A DNA stretch of 44,087 bases from Myxococcales bacterium (GTDB lineage Bacteria; Myxococcota_A; Polyangia; Polyangiales; JAFGIB01). The notes under the pieces are model-generated. The model was not told where the DNA came from, made no database searches, and was given only the letters and a program-made list of their open reading frames with translations. Location: assembly GCA_029880325.1 (NCBI GenBank), contig JAOUOP010000064.1, positions 1-44,087 on the forward strand. Direction: 5' to 3'. A program made the position numbers and the translations under genes. Below, piece by piece: positions 18,601-26,781 of this stretch; position 1 is the stretch's first letter, and every line of letters starts with the position of its first letter.

Positions 18601-21600
18601 GCGTTCCCGTTTGCCGCTCCGCCAACCATCGCGTTCCAAACACCGTGTCGTTTTCGTCAAACGAGCGCTGCTCCCAGGCGTCGAACTCGACCTTGACGTG
18701 GGTGCCGTCGGGGTTGTTCGTGCGGATGAGGCGCCCGAGTGGATCGTAGCGCAGGATCGGCGTCACGCCGGACTCGACCAGCTCGGCCTCGTCTTCGTAC
18801 TCAGAGGTCGCCGAGAAGAACGGCTCGTACTGCTTGAAGGGGTTGCCCTTGTTGTCGAACACGGTGCGGCCCGTGCCGACCCAGCGCGGATCGACGGGTG
18901 TCGGCACAAAAGCGCCGGTGCTCGCGTCACGCACGAGGGCGTCCCCGGGCTCGGCCTGGACCTTGGTCATCGCCTCGCGCCCGGATCCGTCGGAGTAGGA
19001 CAGCGAGACCTGGAACTTGGTGTTCTGCGGGCCGTGCTCTTCTTTGGCTTTGGTCTTGACGAAGGAAGGCAGCGGCTTGGGTCCGCCTTTGCTGTTTTGA
19101 TAGCGGAGTAGGTCGTAGGTGATCTCGACCGTGGGCTCCGCTAGCGTGTCACCAACGCCGGCTCCCTCTTTGCCCATGACCGCGGTCTTGACGACCATCC
19201 CGAGCTCGTCGAACTCCACGCCTGTGCGGTTGCAGTTGGCATCGCTCACGATCCGCGGCGCCAGCACCCGGTAGTCGTTGCCTTCGGTCTTGATGGGTTC
19301 GCCGGCGACCGTCAGGTCGCGCTCGCCGGACGTGACGCGATTGCCGACCGCGTCTTCGGTCTCCAGGACGAGCAGGCAGTGCTGGTCGTAGCGGAGGATG
19401 GACTGGTTGCCGAACGGATCGATGGCTCGGGCGGGCTGAAAGAAACACGCTGGGTCATAGACAACGCGGCCCGACGGCGCCCACCACAGGCCGTCCTCGT
19501 TGATGTAGCGTCCCTCGTTCTGAAGGACAACGCCGTCAATGCGGTTGCCATACGCTTGGGTGAGAAGACCCGGGGTGAACGCGACGGTCTTTGTTTCATG
19601 CGGTAGGGCCCGCTCACCGATCTGGCCGAGCGGCAACGCAGCCGAGAGGTCGTCTCTGTAGTAGAAGATTCGCTGCCGCTCGACGGTGCGTTGCTCGACG
19701 ATGTTGCCGGTCCCAGCCGTCTCGTACGGAATCTCCGTTGTGGCGGCCACCGCGTTGCGCACATCGCCGAGCGATAGCAGCCCCGACGGTGGCAACGGGA
19801 GACCGGTCAGCTCGCTCGTGGCCGTTTCGACCGGAACCCCGAGCCGGTAGGAGCCCTGCTGACTGGGCTCGTTCGCGAACGTTGCTTCCGATAGCAGCGC
19901 CCACATCTTGCCCTGCTCGGGCTCCAGGGGCTGCCGTCGCGGATAGGCGATGGCAGCAGACTGAGTGACGTTGCCGAAGTCGTCGACCTCAAGCATCAGC
20001 TCTTGCTGGATGCGCGGATCGGCGGGCTGGCGTTCGTAGTGGAGAGTCAGCGTCTCGCGCGGATGCACGAAGAGGACGGCATTGCCTTCGGCCTCAGCGC
20101 GTTGGACAAGGCGAGTCTCGTAGTTCTGCTCGCTGACGGTGTAGGGGTGAACGCTCTCGGGCGTGTCGTCGAGGGCATAGACCTCTTGCCGCAGTGTCTG
20201 GCCACGCAGAGCGCGTGCCGCTTCGCGCTCTTCGCGGACCGACAAGCCCTGTGGCAGAATCGTGTCACGGAAGAGCGGTGGCGCCTGCGGGTCCGAGGCG
20301 TAATACTCCTTAGCCAGCTCGGTCTCGAGCCGTTCGCGCTCGAGCCAAGCGCCCGTGTGAAACCAAGTCTTGGTCAAGACCGGTGGGAGCCTGAGCTCAT
20401 CGGGCGTGGCATCGAGCGACGCCGGAAACAAGCCGGCTCCCTTGTCCCCGGAGAAGGACTCGGCATCGAGGGTTTCCACGAAGGCAAAGCCGCGAAACTC
20501 GCGCTCGTGGCCATCGAAGAAGCCGTGACGGTAGCGGTAGCTCGTGACCAGCCTGGATTTGGCGATGTGGTCGTAGGTCTCGATGCGCTCGATGACCTGC
20601 ACGGGGAACGGGAGGCGCGTCAGCCACGGCGCGCCTGCCTTCTTGTCTTCGAGATAGAACTGGGTCGAGGCTGCGTAACGAATGCGAGTCTCACCGCCGA
20701 GGTTGTTGTCGATGCGGTCGAGGAGATGCGGCTTTCTGCCGCCCATCAGGTCAACGTAGGCAACTGGCCGGTTGCGCGCGGCGGGGAGAGCTGAAGACCA
20801 CAAAAGGCACGCAGTGCCCCGGCCGAACAGATCGACCACGGTGACGTTGGCGATGGTGTCGGTAGGCGGCACCGATCGGATCGGCACCGCTTCCGAGAAG
20901 CTATTCCCGGACTGGTTGAGGTGAACGGTGACTTCCCGGCGTCCGAGGTAGACTAGATCGGTCGTGCCCGAGCCATCGATGTCGGCAAAGCGGATGCGGC
21001 GAGGGTCGAACTGGTCGGGCGCATCGAAGCGCGGACCCTGGCCCATGGTGACCTTGCGCCCAAAGCGGCCGTAGCCGCGGTTCGGCCAGTAGCAGACTTC
21101 GCCGCTTCTCACTCTCACGAGGTCCGAGAGCCCATCACCGCTCATGTCGGCCAGATGAATGGTCTCGGTCCCATCGGCGAAGACGAGGGCGGGGCCGCGG
21201 TTTTCATCGAGCGGCTTGCGGGTGCGGGCGGCGGGCTCGAAGCCGTCCTTTGCCCGCGAGCGGTACCATACGAAGGCCTCGTGCTCGGTGATGAGCACGT
21301 CGGGATGGCCGTCGCCGTCGAGGTCGACAAAGCGCAGGTTCGGATCGCTCCAGTCGATGTTGGGGAGCTCGCGCAGCGGCACAAACGGCCGCCAGTCGCC
21401 GGGATCGGTCCCGCGCGGTGAGACGCGCTCGAAGTAGCCGGCCAGCGGCGGGCTGTACTGAACGAGGTCGAGCTTGCCGTCGTCGGCGAGGTCGGTGAGC
21501 TGCTGGGTGCCCGACGCAAGCTCGGCCGGAGCGGGCAGGGTCTGCTGCCGGCGCGGCGGGCCAAAACTACCGCCGCCCAGGTTCTCCTTGTAGAACCATG

Positions 21601-23002
21601 CACCTGCGGTAGCGGTAAGAACCCCCGGTAGCCCTTCGCCGTCCAGATCCACCCACTGGCTCTGGCCAGCTACCCCTGCCGGAATGCCCTCAAGGCTATC
21701 TCGATCGAGGCTCTCGAGCTTGTCGTGAATCTCGGGGAGGATGTAGCCGCACTCGAGCCTCGGCAGCTCCATGCGGCTGTAGCCACCCTGCCCATCCGGC
21801 TTGTAGCCGGCGTGAGTGACCGTCTCGAGGTACGTGAGGACGGGCGTTTCGCGGTAGCCGAAGTCCGTCGAACGCACCAGCTGGGGCGCGGCCCCCAACT
21901 CCGGGAAGCGGTGGAACATGAGCACGCGCCGGCACAGCCGATAGGTGCGCACCTCGAAGCCCGCGCGATGGGACGAGAACGGATCGACCCGAACAGACCA
22001 CGGTTGTCCTTCTTGCGGTCTCGGCCGTTGGATGTCGTGCTCGCCGTAGTCGAAGACGACCTGGAAGTGAAACGCCGAGTCATCATCGGGCTTGTGATTG
22101 CCGTACTCGACGCGCTTCAGATATCGCTGGGCCTTGGCGCGAAAGGCCCGCGCGCCGTTGGATGCCACCTCGAAACGGTTCTGCTCGCTGACGAGGCTCG
22201 CCGCCACGCCCGCGCCGTCTTCCGCCTTGTAGAGGTAGCGGGCAATGTTGCCACGGTCGTCCCGGGTCTCTTGCAGCAGCCATGAGAAGACGCGCCGCGG
22301 GGCCTCGGGGTCGGCGATGCGAGCCTGCGGGTCCTTGCCGTAGATGCTGGTGACGTTGTCCTTGGTGGTCGCCCGCCAGTGCACATCGCCAGTATCGCGG
22401 TTGGTCCAGCGCTCGATGCGCGCGAAGAGGCCCTCGACCCGCGGTCTATAGCGCTGCACCCGATAGGGTGTCGGACCCTCGGTGCGATCGTCGAAGTCGA
22501 GTCGAGTTCCCGCACCGCTTGGAACGCGCTTGGGCACCAGGTCCTCGGCACCCGACAGAATGAAGAGGTCGGACTCTGTGCCATCGTCGTAGCGCGGCAG
22601 CCCTTTGTCGGTCTTCCGTGTGACCTGCGGCACCGACAGCCCCCAACCGACACCAAAGGGACCATTGCCCGCACCGGAGTCGTAGCCGAGCGACAGCGCA
22701 ACATCGAAACCGCCGCGCCCGGGCGAGGTGGCGATCGGCACCGACAGCGAACCAGTGCCCGTAGCGACGTTGGCTTGAAACTTCTCGCCGATGCCGCGGA
22801 TGGCCCCGCCGCCTTTCGGCAACGAGAGCGAGGGAAGCAGCCCCTGTGGAGCTTCGGCTGCCCCGCCCGAACTCGCCGCTGCAGCAGGCGCTCCGGCGCC
22901 AACGCGTTGCGACTCCCGTGGTCGGCCTCCCCCACTGCCTCCGCCATGTGCCCCGTCGTCGTCCACCGCTCTCCCGTGCGGGCGCGACCTCGTTGCCGAC
23001 AT
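15641..23002 (-). CDS. fused Tc toxin TcB-TcC subunit (SpvB/RHS cocoon with C-terminal effector)
   Basis: A protein of 2453 residues joining TcB and TcC. A Gly/Ala-rich leader (about 1-45) is followed by the SpvB domain (about 50-330; KFQANVATGTGSLSVPI, GYDSGAGNGPFGVGW). Four FG-GAP-like blades (such as DLDGDGHPDVL and DIDGSGTTDLVY at about 450-680) make the TcB beta-propeller that docks on TcA. TcdB mid domains follow to about 1040, then RHS/YD repeats to about 2080, and the RHS core YTGKERDDETGLNYHGARYY (about 2100-2120) ending in DPSGM at 2153-2157. In known TcCs the core is an aspartyl autoprotease that frees the effector inside the cocoon; the Asp residues in ADPAG and SDPSG are kept. 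Residues 2158-2453 are the variable tip. Start ATG 23002 has no strong ribosome site, so a later start is possible. Confidence 0.9.
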   Translation of the reverse strand: MSATRSRPHGRAVDDDGAHGGGSGGGRPRESQRVGAGAPAAAASSGGAAEAPQGLLPSLSLPKGGGAIRGIGEKFQANVATGTGSLSVPIATSPGRGGFDVALSLGYDSGAGNGPFGVGWGLSVPQVTRKTDKGLPRYDDGTESDLFILSGAEDLVPKRVPSGAGTRLDFDDRTEGPTPYRVQRYRPRVEGLFARIERWTNRDTGDVHWRATTKDNVTSIYGKDPQARIADPEAPRRVFSWLLQETRDDRGNIARYLYKAEDGAGVAASLVSEQNRFEVASNGARAFRAKAQRYLKRVEYGNHKPDDDSAFHFQVVFDYGEHDIQRPRPQEGQPWSVRVDPFSSHRAGFEVRTYRLCRRVLMFHRFPELGAAPQLVRSTDFGYRETPVLTYLETVTHAGYKPDGQGGYSRMELPRLECGYILPEIHDKLESLDRDSLEGIPAGVAGQSQWVDLDGEGLPGVLTATAGAWFYKENLGGGSFGPPRRQQTLPAPAELASGTQQLTDLADDGKLDLVQYSPPLAGYFERVSPRGTDPGDWRPFVPLRELPNIDWSDPNLRFVDLDGDGHPDVLITEHEAFVWYRSRAKDGFEPAARTRKPLDENRGPALVFADGTETIHLADMSGDGLSDLVRVRSGEVCYWPNRGYGRFGRKVTMGQGPRFDAPDQFDPRRIRFADIDGSGTTDLVYLGRREVTVHLNQSGNSFSEAVPIRSVPPTDTIANVTVVDLFGRGTACLLWSSALPAARNRPVAYVDLMGGRKPHLLDRIDNNLGGETRIRYAASTQFYLEDKKAGAPWLTRLPFPVQVIERIETYDHIAKSRLVTSYRYRHGFFDGHEREFRGFAFVETLDAESFSGDKGAGLFPASLDATPDELRLPPVLTKTWFHTGAWLERERLETELAKEYYASDPQAPPLFRDTILPQGLSVREEREAARALRGQTLRQEVYALDDTPESVHPYTVSEQNYETRLVQRAEAEGNAVLFVHPRETLTLHYERQPADPRIQQELMLEVDDFGNVTQSAAIAYPRRQPLEPEQGKMWALLSEATFANEPSQQGSYRLGVPVETATSELTGLPLPPSGLLSLGDVRNAVAATTEIPYETAGTGNIVEQRTVERQRIFYYRDDLSAALPLGQIGERALPHETKTVAFTPGLLTQAYGNRIDGVVLQNEGRYINEDGLWWAPSGRVVYDPACFFQPARAIDPFGNQSILRYDQHCLLVLETEDAVGNRVTSGERDLTVAGEPIKTEGNDYRVLAPRIVSDANCNRTGVEFDELGMVVKTAVMGKEGAGVGDTLAEPTVEITYDLLRYQNSKGGPKPLPSFVKTKAKEEHGPQNTKFQVSLSYSDGSGREAMTKVQAEPGDALVRDASTGAFVPTPVDPRWVGTGRTVFDNKGNPFKQYEPFFSATSEYEDEAELVESGVTPILRYDPLGRLIRTNNPDGTHVKVEFDAWEQRSFDENDTVFGTRWLAERQTGTPAEQRAATQSLKHQATPTAAHFDALGRPFLTIDDDGSRKLETRVALDIEGNTLSVTDARGIVTLQQTFDVLGRAVFSTSPDAGELRMFPDVANKPARSFTARGHVVRHNYDELQRPTHMFVRAPGPGGGEELVQRTVYGEEHAQARDLNQRGEAHLVYDGAGVVKSVEFDFKGNLIRSERKLATEYKETPDWAPLDALTDPAAVEAAAAAKLEAETFASAAAFDALDRVTSQTTPDGSITLPTYNEAGLLETLSVRIRGAQAETTFVADIDYNARGQRLKVEHGNGTVCEYSYDDQTFRLAHQNLERSSDNQVLQDLAYTYDAAGNIVQITDGVSFATVQNLGNPGLVRGDGLYEYDSIYQLRKAEGREHPGQQPTHADPMRLRVDHPNDMQALQRYGEEYSFDEVGNILEMKHRPLQGPGGWTRRYDYAATSNRLLGTSVPGDAPGLFSAKYMHDAGGNMVTISHLPLMAWDYANRLQATAQQVVNSGTPETTYYTYDAAGERVRKVTEHEAQAGQAPRKKQERIYVGSERFREYEADGTTVKLERETLHVMDDEHRVALVETKTVDTSAPAAAFQVTSRQRYQVSNHLDSSSMELDETAQVISYEEYFPFGGTSLHAAHSATEVSAKGYRYTGKERDDETGLNYHGARYYAAWLGRWTSADPAGFVDGTNVFAMVANQPLSMSDPSGMGGRRPTILQRIRNSRLARALVRTVEAGISATGVHDIESPPFEELYQKNNPRPADDRPRQEGSGAPPNKESARPPGPDKGGGAPGQQPQRRRSSKRGARRFADKMDEIFRWARRGSPGTVASSRTPLANAERESRKHARDLARSLGGRFNNQRGFVSIRGVTFISIAMTGTVVLLSERRAEAAKAALKGLAVDAAYGAAFLKLTKSASLAGVLTMVVQLESDNAHFNEWRARQRMIAEFIASKYPDVVRRHRYSYVLPGLGWKIGEDHTDEILNQSEYDDIYNRVKYLVEHPTIESR
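15644..16531 (-). other. hypervariable C-terminal effector region of TcBC (296 residues)
   Basis: It begins directly after DPSGM, the usual RHS-core cleavage point. Residues about 50-100 are rich in Pro, Gly, Gln and Arg and probably disordered. The following part is helical and includes the hydrophobic stretch GVTFISIAMTGTVVLLSE and later LPGLGWKIGEDHTDEILNQS. No ADP-ribosyltransferase, glycosyltransferase, nuclease or deaminase motif was recognised. The last 60 bases before the stop region (15661-15720) are 38% G+C against 72% in a sample of the RHS part (17041-17100), the composition step expected for an exchangeable toxin tip. Confidence 0.75.
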
Positions 23003-23021
23003 CGGCCATGCGCGACGCCGC

Positions 23022-23051
23022 AGTGTAGTTGTGGCTGCGACGGTGTGTCCA
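23022..23051 (-). promoter_or_regulatory. candidate promoter of the Tc operon
   Basis: On the minus strand TGGACA (complement of 23046-23051) and TACACT (complement of 23022-23027) are separated by 18 bp, about 20 bases before ATG 23002. The rest of the 302-base gap 23003-23304 shows no gene and no clear hairpin. Matches are partial and the genome is GC-rich, so confidence is low. Confidence 0.3.
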
Positions 23052-23304
23052 GAGCTACTTCAATGCTCCAGAAGCCCGCAGGTGATATCCCCAACCGAGG
23101 ACACGCGACTCGCGTATTCGCGGGCGTGGAGTCGGCGAGCCGCAAGGGGCACCGAGCACGGAACATTGGGTGCACGATTTTGGCCCGCGTCGAGTAACTC
23201 AGGCTGCGCGAAAGACCTCTGAAATCGTTGCGGAACCGATGGTCGGCTAGCACTACGCATTCCGCTGAATGGGACAGCTCGCGCCGCCCCCCGTCTTCAA
23301 ACTT

Positions 23305-24126
23305 TCACACTACGCTCAACGCCTCTATTTCGGCCCGGAGCTGGGCCTTGTTGCGCTCGTGCAACTCATCTTGGTGATCAAGGCAGGCGAAACCTATGAA
23401 GCCGAGGCCAATCGATGGTGCAGCGCCGTCTTCGACCAGCACCGCTCCACGGCACTCCGCCTCGAAGGGGGAGATTCGCGCGTCACAGACCCAACATCGG
23501 GGCTTGGAGGCATCGCGCAGCTCCAGCGATGCCGCTGAGGGCTCGATGCCAGCAATGGTAGTGCCAGGCGACAGTTTCAGGCCCGAAGGCAGATTGGTGA
23601 GGGCCTTGAAGCACCTTGTTCGCTCGGTCAGGAACGGCTTGAGCGCGGCGAGCATAAGGCTGCGAACCTCAAGGAACGAGGCGGGGTCCGAGATGCGCCG
23701 GACGGCCCGTTCGGCGTAGGGCTTGAGCCGCCGGTAGCTCTCCGCAGCATTCATGCGTGCCTCAGGAAAGGCGCGATCAGGCACCAACCGCTCCATCTCA
23801 GCAAACACCCGGGCGAAGCCGCGCCATTGCGGTTGGCAATCGATGCGGTCGGCCGCCACGCGCCGGATGGCGATCGAGCGCGACACCCGAGTGCCTGCAC
23901 GGGTCATTTCGCGCATGCGATCTGCGATTGCAGCCACACGCTCGGCTTGTTCGCCTGCCGGCCGACCGCGCCGCGGCCTGGCTGCTTGCTCGGGACTCAG
24001 GCTGAAAGTGAGTTTGACCTCCCAGCCTTCGCCGGGCCGCTCACGGGCAGCGAACTCGATCGGAATGGCGCTGATCCGATTTATTGGGACGTCTTCCGAT
24101 TCGAAATCGCGCCAGTGTGACCGCAT
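23305..24126 (-). CDS. conserved-looking unknown protein with C-terminal zinc-finger-like cysteines
   Basis: A protein of 273 residues if started at ATG 24126; the frame stays open to ATG 24246, but that part lies antisense to a better supported HTH gene. The central region is Arg- and Glu-rich and helical (VAAIADRMREMTRAGTRVSR). The C-terminal third contains CWVCDARISPFEAEC and later FACLDHQDELHERN, a C-x2-C...C...C-x2-H arrangement that could hold a metal ion. No family was recognised. It lies upstream of the Tc genes on the same strand and divergent from the replication module, so it might regulate either one or act in replication (inference). Confidence 0.6.
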   Translation of the reverse strand: MRSHWRDFESEDVPINRISAIPIEFAARERPGEGWEVKLTFSLSPEQAARPRRGRPAGEQAERVAAIADRMREMTRAGTRVSRSIAIRRVAADRIDCQPQWRGFARVFAEMERLVPDRAFPEARMNAAESYRRLKPYAERAVRRISDPASFLEVRSLMLAALKPFLTERTRCFKALTNLPSGLKLSPGTTIAGIEPSAASLELRDASKPRCWVCDARISPFEAECRGAVLVEDGAAPSIGLGFIGFACLDHQDELHERNKAQLRAEIEALSVV

Positions 24127-24340
24127 GAGTTCAAGTATTCGATCGACCAAAGCCGCGGCCAAGCGGTTTCTCACCCTGGCCCAAGTCGCCGCTCGCCTAT
24201 CGTGTTCAGAAAGCACCGTGTGGCGCCGAGTGCGGAGCGAAGACATCCGCGGAATCTGGCTCGGGGGCCGCTGGTTCGTTCACGAAGACGACCTCGCCGC
24301 GCTCGACGGCAAGCAACCCGCTGAGGGAGACGAGCGATGA
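24125..24340 (+). CDS. small helix-turn-helix (excisionase/AlpA-like) DNA-binding protein
   Basis: A protein of 71 residues from ATG 24125. LTLAQVAARLSCSESTVWRR then GIWLGGRWFVHEDDLAAL is the compact winged HTH of excisionase and HTH_17 proteins (a helix pair followed by a strand ending in a Trp-rich wing). Such proteins act as recombination directionality factors or as regulators of satellite elements. Its stop overlaps the primase start (ATGA at 24337-24340), so it heads the replication operon. Its ATG and the ATG of the leftward unknown gene share the palindrome CATG at 24124-24127. No strong ribosome site is visible; a longer upstream frame exists but is antisense to the unknown gene. Confidence 0.75.
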   Translation: MSSSIRSTKAAAKRFLTLAQVAARLSCSESTVWRRVRSEDIRGIWLGGRWFVHEDDLAALDGKQPAEGDER

Positions 24341-25197
24341 ACGCTCAGGTCGAAGAACTTCTGAGCGCCGCCCTGGAGCTGATCGCCCTGGGTTGGCACG
24401 TTCTTCCTCTCAGGGCTCGCGACAAGCGACCGTCGATCGCCGGCGGCGTGCACGCGGCCACCACGTGCCAGACCGTGGTGCGACGGTGGGCCTCCGAGGG
24501 GCGGCTCGGGAACCTCGGCGTGGCCACCGGCCGGCGTTCCCAGCTGATCGTTGTCGATCTCGACGACGCGGAAGCAGAGATACAGCTGATTCGACAGGCC
24601 GAAGCGGAAGGTGGCCTGCCGGCGACTGCGCGCTGCCGAACGCCGCGGGGCCTGCATCTCTATTTCGGCTACCGGCCAGGGCTGAAGAATGCGACGCGGA
24701 TCGGCGGGATGTCACTCGATGTGCGAACGGACGGAGGATACGTCGTGGTGCCACCGAGCCAGACGGCGGGCGCGTACAGGTGGGAACGCGACCACTCGCC
24801 CTGGTTGCAGGAGGTAGCGCCGCTTCCAGATTGGTTATTGACGCACTTGAAGGCAGAGAAGCGTGGGCGGGCGCGGGTAGACCGGCGGCCGGTCACACGA
24901 ACGACCAGCAATGGGCCGAGTCGCTTTGGGCAGCGCGTGCTCCGAAATGCGTGTGATGAGGTAGCCCGGGCAGCCCGCGGCAAACGCAACGACAGACTGA
25001 ATCGAGCGGCCTACCGAGTCGGGCGCCTGATGGACGCGGGTGGGTTGCCCGAACAGGGCGTCATCGATGCGTTGGTCGATGCCTGTCACGCCAACGGCCT
25101 CATCACCGACGACGGCGAGGGCTCCGTGCTGGCCACCATCCGCAGCGGCATGGCGGCAGGACGAGCGCAGCCGTCCGTGACGCAGGGCAGGAGCTAG
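24337..25197 (+). CDS. bifunctional primase-polymerase (Prim-Pol) domain protein
   Basis: A protein of 286 residues. The N-terminal 190 form a Prim-Pol (archaeo-eukaryotic primase superfamily) domain: GWHVLPLRARDKRPSI (substrate loop), LGVATGRRSQLIVVDLDD with the catalytic Asp pair (about 73-78), GLHLYFGYRP with the conserved His (about 105), and LDVRTDGGYVVVPPS. The C-terminal 90 residues form a helical domain that may couple to the helicase. In plasmids and phage satellites Prim-Pol primes and extends DNA at the element origin. The gene overlaps the HTH gene by 4 bases and ends 6 bases before the ATPase gene, so the three form an operon for autonomous replication of the excised element. Confidence 0.88.
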   Translation: MNAQVEELLSAALELIALGWHVLPLRARDKRPSIAGGVHAATTCQTVVRRWASEGRLGNLGVATGRRSQLIVVDLDDAEAEIQLIRQAEAEGGLPATARCRTPRGLHLYFGYRPGLKNATRIGGMSLDVRTDGGYVVVPPSQTAGAYRWERDHSPWLQEVAPLPDWLLTHLKAEKRGRARVDRRPVTRTTSNGPSRFGQRVLRNACDEVARAARGKRNDRLNRAAYRVGRLMDAGGLPEQGVIDALVDACHANGLITDDGEGSVLATIRSGMAAGRAQPSVTQGRS

Positions 25198-25203
25198 AAG
25201 GCC

Positions 25204-26781
25204 ATGCTCGACACGCGTGTAACCGTCGAACTGCGGTCGGAAGAAAACGAAGTCGTGGACGAAGTAATCGCGGCGCTCGAGGGAGAGCCGTCGCTGTTCC
25301 GCCGCGACGGTCGACTTGTCCGTATCAAGACAGAGGACCCGCCGGCAGGCTCGATCGCCCGCAGTTCGTGGGGAACGACGATCGAGCCGATTCCCAACGC
25401 GTCGCTACGGGAGTTGATCACGAAGCAGGTCCGTCTGATCACCGAAAACGAGAAGGGAGTCATGGACCGCCACCCTCCCGACTGGCTGGTTTCGGCAGTG
25501 GCGGCGCGGGGCGCCTGGCCGAAGATTCGATACCTGGTCGGCGTGGTCAACGAGCCGGTGCTCCTCAGCAGCGGGGCGGTGTTGCAGAAGCCCGGCTACG
25601 ACGAAACCAGCGGTCTGCTGTACGTGCCACGCGATGAGCGGCTTGCCGTGCCCGAGTATCCATCGCTGGAGGACGCGCGCTACGCGGCCGAAGGGCTACT
25701 CGAGCTTGCGTGCGATTTTCCTTTTGCACAGCCCGAGCACTCTGCCGGTTTCCTTGCCGCCGTGTTGACTCCGTTCGCACGCTTCTCGTTCATCGGGCCG
25801 GCACCTCTTTTCGTCATCGATGCCAACACGCCGGGCACCGGAAAGAGCCTTCTGGCAGACGTGATCGGCGTCATCAGTAGCGGCAAGCGCATGCCGCGAA
25901 CTGCACATGTCCGTTCCGATGAAGAGGTTCGCAAGCAGATCACGAGCGTGGCACTGAGCGGGCAGCGCCTGTGCTTGATCGACAACGTGGAGGGCCTGCT
26001 GGGAAGCCCTGCTCTGGACGCGGCTCTCACGAGTACAACCTGGCAGGACCGGCGGTTGGGCCAAAGCCAGATGACGGGGGAGTTGGCGCTGCTCGCAACC
26101 TTCTTCGCGACGGGCAACAACGTCGTACTGAATGGCGACACGCACCGGCGCACTCTTCACATTCGACTCGAAACCAAGCGGGAGCGGCCGGAAGAACGCC
26201 ACGACTTTGCCCACCGGGAACTCTTGCGCCATGTCGAGAACCATCGCTACGCCTACGCGCGCGACGCGTTGACGATCCTCCGCGCCTACCATTGCGCCGG
26301 ACAGCCAGCGCTCGAGATGACCCCCTGGGGCTCCTATGAGGAGTGGTCGCGACGGGTCCGCGCGCCGCTGCTGTGGCTCGGGTTGCCCGACCCCTATCTG
26401 ACGCGGGTAGGAGCGAGTTCCGCGGCCGATCACGAGGCCGAGCTGTTGCGGAAGGTGTTCGCTGCATTCGCGATCCTGGACGCGAATGGCACCGGAATGG
26501 AGACCGCAGAACTGCTACGGCGGCTGAAGTCCGGCCGCTACGAGGAACTGCGCCTGACATTCGCGGAGTGGGTCGGTCGCACCGAGTACGATGGAAGCCC
26601 GGTTATCCGCAGTCTGGCGATGAAGCTCAGCCACGTTCGCGATCGCATCATCGGCGGTAGGGCGCTCGAGCGGCGCGGAGACCGCTGGTTCCTCGTTGAT
26701 ACCGCGGCCGAGGGAACTACCGGATCTACCGGATCTAGATCGGGTAGATCCGGTAGTCCGGAGCCGCGGCCAGCCGACTGA
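25204..26781 (+). CDS. replicative AAA+ helicase-like ATPase
   Basis: A protein of 525 residues; AGGAG lies 11 bases before ATG 25204. An N-terminal region of about 190 residues has no recognised motif. The ATPase core has Walker A ANTPGTGKSLLAD (about 208-220), Walker B LCLIDNVEG (about 256-264) and sensor LATFFATGNNV (about 298-308), the arrangement of helicase-like ATPases encoded next to Prim-Pol genes in mobile elements. The likely role is unwinding at the element origin. The tail is low complexity (TTGSTGSRSGRSGSPE) because it is encoded by the palindrome at 26717-26756. It overlaps the next gene by one base (TGATG). SF3 versus other AAA+ subclass is not settled from motifs alone. Confidence 0.8.
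   Translation: MLDTRVTVELRSEENEVVDEVIAALEGEPSLFRRDGRLVRIKTEDPPAGSIARSSWGTTIEPIPNASLRELITKQVRLITENEKGVMDRHPPDWLVSAVAARGAWPKIRYLVGVVNEPVLLSSGAVLQKPGYDETSGLLYVPRDERLAVPEYPSLEDARYAAEGLLELACDFPFAQPEHSAGFLAAVLTPFARFSFIGPAPLFVIDANTPGTGKSLLADVIGVISSGKRMPRTAHVRSDEEVRKQITSVALSGQRLCLIDNVEGLLGSPALDAALTSTTWQDRRLGQSQMTGELALLATFFATGNNVVLNGDTHRRTLHIRLETKRERPEERHDFAHRELLRHVENHRYAYARDALTILRAYHCAGQPALEMTPWGSYEEWSRRVRAPLLWLGLPDPYLTRVGASSAADHEAELLRKVFAAFAILDANGTGMETAELLRRLKSGRYEELRLTFAEWVGRTEYDGSPVIRSLAMKLSHVRDRIIGGRALERRGDRWFLVDTAAEGTTGSTGSRSGRSGSPEPRPAD
26717..26756. repeat. 40-bp near-perfect palindrome, candidate origin or protein-binding site
   Basis: Arms CTACCGGATCTACC (26717-26730) and GGTAGATCCGGTAG (26743-26756) are perfect complements, and the 12 bases between are palindromic apart from one pair. 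It also contains direct and inverted copies of CCGGATCTA (26720-26728, 26729-26737, inverted 26745-26753). It lies inside the 3' end of the replicative ATPase gene, at the junction to the HTH/integrase part. No T-run follows, so a terminator is unlikely. An origin or initiator site is inference. Confidence 0.5.

Noticed and set aside
26717..26756. Palindrome as a Rho-independent terminator
   Set aside because: No T-run on either side, it lies inside coding sequence, and the downstream gene starts 25 bases later in an overlapping arrangement.
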